Source: Tepidiphilus sp.
Lineage (GTDB): Bacteria; Pseudomonadota; Gammaproteobacteria; Burkholderiales; Rhodocyclaceae
Reading direction: 5' to 3'
Length of the DNA: 7,825 nucleotides
NCBI GenBank assembly: GCA_028684345.1
Contig: JAQUGB010000076.1
Location: forward strand, 1-7,825
Both the position numbers and the translations under genes were made by a program. Below the pieces are notes generated by a model. That model was not told where the DNA came from. It ran no database searches and was given only the letters and a program-made list of their open reading frames with translations. Shown here piece by piece: positions 5,760 to 7,825 of the stretch (positions are counted from its first letter, which is position 1; each line of letters begins with the position of its first letter).

Positions 5760-7408
5760 TCCGACGCGTCGTCGGCCTCGTCGTTGGAAGGGTGGGTGGA
5801 TGCGTCGCCGGAAACCGACATGACGTCGGAGGCGGCGACCACGAGTAGAATCCGGCCGCGGTAGGGTTGCTGAAAAACCGGCGCAGCGAATTCAGAGGGC
5901 GGGGTGTTGGCGAAAGTCTCGATGATCAACCCATGAGGATGGTCTTTGGCCCAGGCGTGCAGACTCGACCAGGAAATCTCTTCGATCGGTTGCGTCAGAC
6001 GACCGTAGAAATGAAATTGGTCGTAGTATTTACCGACGAAACCCACCGGGCGCCCCTCGGCCTGAGCTTGGGCGATGAAGCGGCTCGTAGGACGTACGTC
6101 GTAATAAGGAGCTGCGGCACGACCCAGCCCCAGAGCGAGGATCACGAGCGACAGGACGGTGGCGCCCGCGAGCGACGATACCCTCGAATACAGCGTGCGC
6201 CTGGGAGCCAGCCAGCCGAAAAAGGCTACGGCGGCGAGCGCAGGGATCGGCCACCAAGCGCTTTCGGCAATGACAGGGGGAAGATGAGCCGGGGGCCGCA
6301 GACGAAGGAAGAGGAGCGCCGTTGCCGCGAGGAACGGCAGAAGCAAGGGGAAATGGTCGAAACGGGTGGCAAGTATCCCCCGCATCGCGAGGGTGCGCGC
6401 GAGCAGGAGCGATACGGCCGGGAAGAGCGGCAGGAGGTAATGGGCTTGTTTGCCGCTGATGGCGCAGAACGCGACGAACGGGACCACTGCCCAAGCCAAG
6501 AGAAAGCGCTGCGCCGGGTCGGTTCGCCATTCGAGCCGCGCGAGCGCCCGCCAGGCGCTAGGCCACAGCAGCCAGGGGTAGAGGAGCAGCGGCAAGAGGG
6601 GGAAATACCACCACCAGGGGCGCTGGTGGGCAAAGGATTTGACGATGCGCCCGGCGCTCTGCCCCCAGAAGATCATGTGCGCGTACTCGGGGCCGCCGCG
6701 GATCGCCGCCGGCACCGCCCAGGCGAGCGCGATCGCCGCGCCACCCAAGACGGCGAGCGCCAGACGTCGGTACCAGCGCCCCAACGGCTGCGCCAAAGGC
6801 CGCCACCATGGCCACAGAAGCGCCGCCGGCAGCACGTGCAATAGTACGACCGGCCCCTTGGCGAGTACCCCCGAGCCGATGCCGACCACCACCCATAGCC
6901 AGGCGCGCGGCTTGCCCTGAGCGGCATCCCACAGTCCGTTCATCGCCAACAGAACGCAGGTGGCGAGCAGCATGTCGAACATCACGGCCGGCGTATAAGC
7001 TGCCCACAGCCCCGTTCCCAGCAGGATCGTACCGGCCCAGCCGCCGAGAGAGAGCGCATCCGGCCACATGCGGCGAGCGAGGCGGGCCGTGAGCAGCACC
7101 CCTGCAAGAGAAGCCGCCGCGGCGGCAACGCGCGGCCACCAGTCGTTCACTCCGAAGAGCGCCCAACCCGCGTGGAGTATCCAGAAGAGCAGCGGCGGCT
7201 TGTGGTGATAGGGCTGGCCGTTCAGATACGGCACGAGGAAATCGCCGCGTGCGAACATTTCCCAGGCGACGCCGAGGTAGCGCGTCTCGTCGATGGGGAG
7301 GAAAGGCAAGGAGACCAGGAAGGCGAGCGTGAGGGCTGCGATGCCGGCGAGCCAGGCCATAAGGCAAGAGGGCGGCGAGAGGGGTGCGCTGCGCAGTGGG
7401 GTGTTCAT
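5756..7408 (-). CDS. ArnT/PMT_2-like GT-C glycosyltransferase (lipid-linked sugar transferase)
   Basis: This 550-residue inner-membrane protein has many hydrophobic segments and a soluble C-terminal part (about 445-550). The length equals E. coli ArnT. GT-C enzymes take a sugar from undecaprenyl phosphate and transfer it in the periplasm, in ArnT to lipid A. The first outer loop has the conserved acid motif DETRYLGVAWEM (Asp40, Glu41), then HHKPPLLFW with Lys70 matching the lysine of the ArnT EKP motif, and an Asp145 in AVMFDMLLA. At the Glu-Lys of ArnT this protein has His-Lys, so true aminoarabinose transfer is doubtful; the family also glycosylates proteins and other lipids. The start at 7408 is preceded by no Shine-Dalgarno, but a TATGAT box lies 9 bases away; Met17 at 7360 is an alternative. 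It is first in an operon with the GT2 and LAB_N genes and divergent from a response regulator. Confidence 0.88.
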   Translation of the reverse strand: MNTPLRSAPLSPPSCLMAWLAGIAALTLAFLVSLPFLPIDETRYLGVAWEMFARGDFLVPYLNGQPYHHKPPLLFWILHAGWALFGVNDWWPRVAAAAASLAGVLLTARLARRMWPDALSLGGWAGTILLGTGLWAAYTPAVMFDMLLATCVLLAMNGLWDAAQGKPRAWLWVVVGIGSGVLAKGPVVLLHVLPAALLWPWWRPLAQPLGRWYRRLALAVLGGAAIALAWAVPAAIRGGPEYAHMIFWGQSAGRIVKSFAHQRPWWWYFPLLPLLLYPWLLWPSAWRALARLEWRTDPAQRFLLAWAVVPFVAFCAISGKQAHYLLPLFPAVSLLLARTLAMRGILATRFDHFPLLLPFLAATALLFLRLRPPAHLPPVIAESAWWPIPALAAVAFFGWLAPRRTLYSRVSSLAGATVLSLVILALGLGRAAAPYYDVRPTSRFIAQAQAEGRPVGFVGKYYDQFHFYGRLTQPIEEISWSSLHAWAKDHPHGLIIETFANTPPSEFAAPVFQQPYRGRILLVVAASDVMSVSGDASTHPSNDEADDASE

Positions 7409-7417
7409 GGGGGCGAA

Positions 7418-7423
7418 ATCATA
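7418..7423 (-). promoter_or_regulatory. Candidate -10 box for the ArnT-like operon
   Basis: Reads TATGAT on the minus strand (five of six consensus bases). Transcription would begin near 7411, only about three bases before the ATG at 7408, so the mRNA would be nearly leaderless, fitting the lack of a Shine-Dalgarno. No recognisable -35 hexamer is found at 16-18 bp; a TTGACG at 7434-7439 is only 10 bp away. An activator-dependent promoter would fit. Confidence 0.35.
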
Positions 7424-7432
7424 GGCGCGTCC

Positions 7433-7450
7433 GCGTCAACGCGGCGTGAA
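7433..7450 (+). promoter_or_regulatory. Direct repeat GCGTCAA / GCGTGAA, possible response-regulator site
   Basis: GCGTCAA (7433-7439) and GCGTGAA (7444-7450) match at six of seven bases with 11 bp from start to start, the one-turn spacing typical of OmpR-family tandem sites. The repeat covers the position where the -35 element of the ArnT-like promoter should be. It overlaps a short inverted repeat, CCGCGT-CA-ACGCGG (7431-7444). Which symmetry matters, if either, is unknown. Confidence 0.3.
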
Positions 7451-7456
7451 AACCGC

Positions 7457-7462
7457 AAGGAA
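7457..7462 (+). promoter_or_regulatory. Possible ribosome site for an alternative response-regulator start
   Basis: AAGGAA lies 9 bases before an in-frame ATG at 7472, which would add eight residues (MNAVYNGT) before the usual first strand of the receiver domain. It competes with the leaderless start at 7496: if transcription begins at the TATAAT box downstream, this site is not in the message. Confidence 0.3.
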
Positions 7463-7483
7463 CGTGGATCGATGAACGCCGTC

Positions 7484-7489
7484 TATAAT
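7484..7489 (+). promoter_or_regulatory. Consensus -10 box (TATAAT) of the response regulator promoter
   Basis: A perfect TATAAT whose last base is seven before position 7496, so the predicted start of transcription is the A of the ATG itself. No good -35 hexamer (around 7461-7466, AACGTG) or extended -10 TG is visible, so an activator, perhaps the regulator itself, may help. The perfect match in GC-rich surroundings makes chance less likely. Confidence 0.5.
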
Positions 7490-7495
7490 GGCACC

Positions 7496-7825
7496 ATGGA
7501 TGTGTTGGTCATCGAAGACAATCAGGATCTCGCGGGCAACCTCCTCGACTATCTCGAAGCGTGCGGTCATCGGGTCGATTGGGCGGCTGATGGTCTGAGC
7601 GGGCTGCATCTGGCTTCGAGCAAGACCTTCGACGCCATCGTGCTCGACCTCGGCTTGCCCGGCCTCGACGGGATCGAACTCTGCCGTCGCCTGCGGGAAG
7701 AAGGGATCGCCACGCCGATCCTCGTACTCACGGCCAGGGGCGAATTGGACGACAAGCTGCTCGGTCTGGAAGTGGGCGCCGACGACTATCTCGTCAAGCC
7801 CCTCTCGCTGCGCGAGCTCGAAGCG
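7496..7825 (+). CDS. OmpR-type response regulator, receiver domain (3' end outside window)
   Basis: The 110 residues seen are nearly a whole receiver domain, which is phosphorylated by a partner histidine kinase. Landmarks are strand one and acid pocket VLVIEDN (Glu7, Asp8), phospho-acceptor Asp51 in IVLDLGLPGLDG, Thr79 in ILVLTARG, and Lys101 in GADDYLVKPLSLREL. The LGLPGLDG and DDYLVKP forms are typical of OmpR/PhoB-like regulators of the QseB/PmrA kind, so a winged-helix DNA-binding domain and a sensor kinase gene are expected downstream but are not visible. The start at 7496 puts strand one at the N-terminus, as usual, and coincides with the transcription start predicted from TATAAT. An in-frame ATG at 7472 is an alternative. 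The gene is divergent from the ArnT-like operon; control of lipid A-modifying genes by PmrA makes such a link plausible here. Confidence 0.92.
   Translation, partial: MDVLVIEDNQDLAGNLLDYLEACGHRVDWAADGLSGLHLASSKTFDAIVLDLGLPGLDGIELCRRLREEGIATPILVLTARGELDDKLLGLEVGADDYLVKPLSLRELEA

Noticed and set aside
5867..6844. 325-codon open frame on the plus strand inside the ArnT-like gene
   Set aside because: Composition is rich in Arg, Gly, Glu and Pro with no motif; it mirrors the hydrophobic codons of the real membrane protein on the other strand.
7418..7439. TTGACG (-35) plus TATGAT (-10) as a complete minus-strand promoter
   Set aside because: Both hexamers are good but only 10 bp apart; sigma70 needs about 16-18 bp. 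Only the -10 was kept as a candidate.

Overview
The window reads as a GC-rich, gene-dense piece of a Gram-negative (proteobacterial) chromosome. A betaproteobacterium is my best guess. The reasons are the E. coli-like ThyA and FolA, the inner-membrane glycan/lipid A-type genes (ArnT-like, GT2, LAB_N) and the abundant c-di-GMP genes. The assignment is from general character only and no taxon was verified. No rRNA, tRNA, IS element, CRISPR array or prophage was seen, and there is no gene-free stretch longer than about 140 bases.

Layout, left to right. (1) 2-313 (+): C-terminal end of an EAL phosphodiesterase, converging with a 4-base stop overlap on folA. (2) 310-1595 (-): two-gene thyA-folA operon (thymidylate synthase, then dihydrofolate reductase), joined by an ATGA overlap. 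(3) 1596-1733: divergent intergenic region with a TAGAAT box, a 12-bp perfect palindrome and a GC hairpin. (4) 1734-4669 (+): a diiron metallo-beta-lactamase-fold protein of the ODP/flavodiiron type, joined by ATGA to a GAF-like/GGDEF/EAL protein. This pair is the most interesting content: a likely oxygen (or NO) responsive c-di-GMP module. (5) 4670-4728: convergent gap with a GC hairpin. (6) 4729-7408 (-): three-gene operon in transcription order ArnT-like GT-C transferase, GT2 polyprenyl-phosphate glycosyltransferase, LAB_N small membrane protein, with every junction an ATGA overlap. (7) 7409-7495: divergent promoter region. (8) 7496-7825 (+): start of an OmpR-type response regulator, cut by the window end.

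How they fit together. ThyA turns methylene-THF into DHF and FolA regenerates THF, so that pair is a closed metabolic loop. The ODP-like protein keeps all six expected metal ligands but has no flavodoxin domain, so sensing is more likely than reduction. Its coupled partner keeps every catalytic residue I could check for both making and degrading c-di-GMP. The ArnT/GT2/LAB_N operon looks like a lipid-linked sugar pathway: GT2 loads a sugar on polyprenyl phosphate and the GT-C enzyme transfers it on the periplasmic side. The divergent response regulator is a candidate controller, in the manner of PmrA, and the intergenic sequence holds a direct repeat placed suitably for that.
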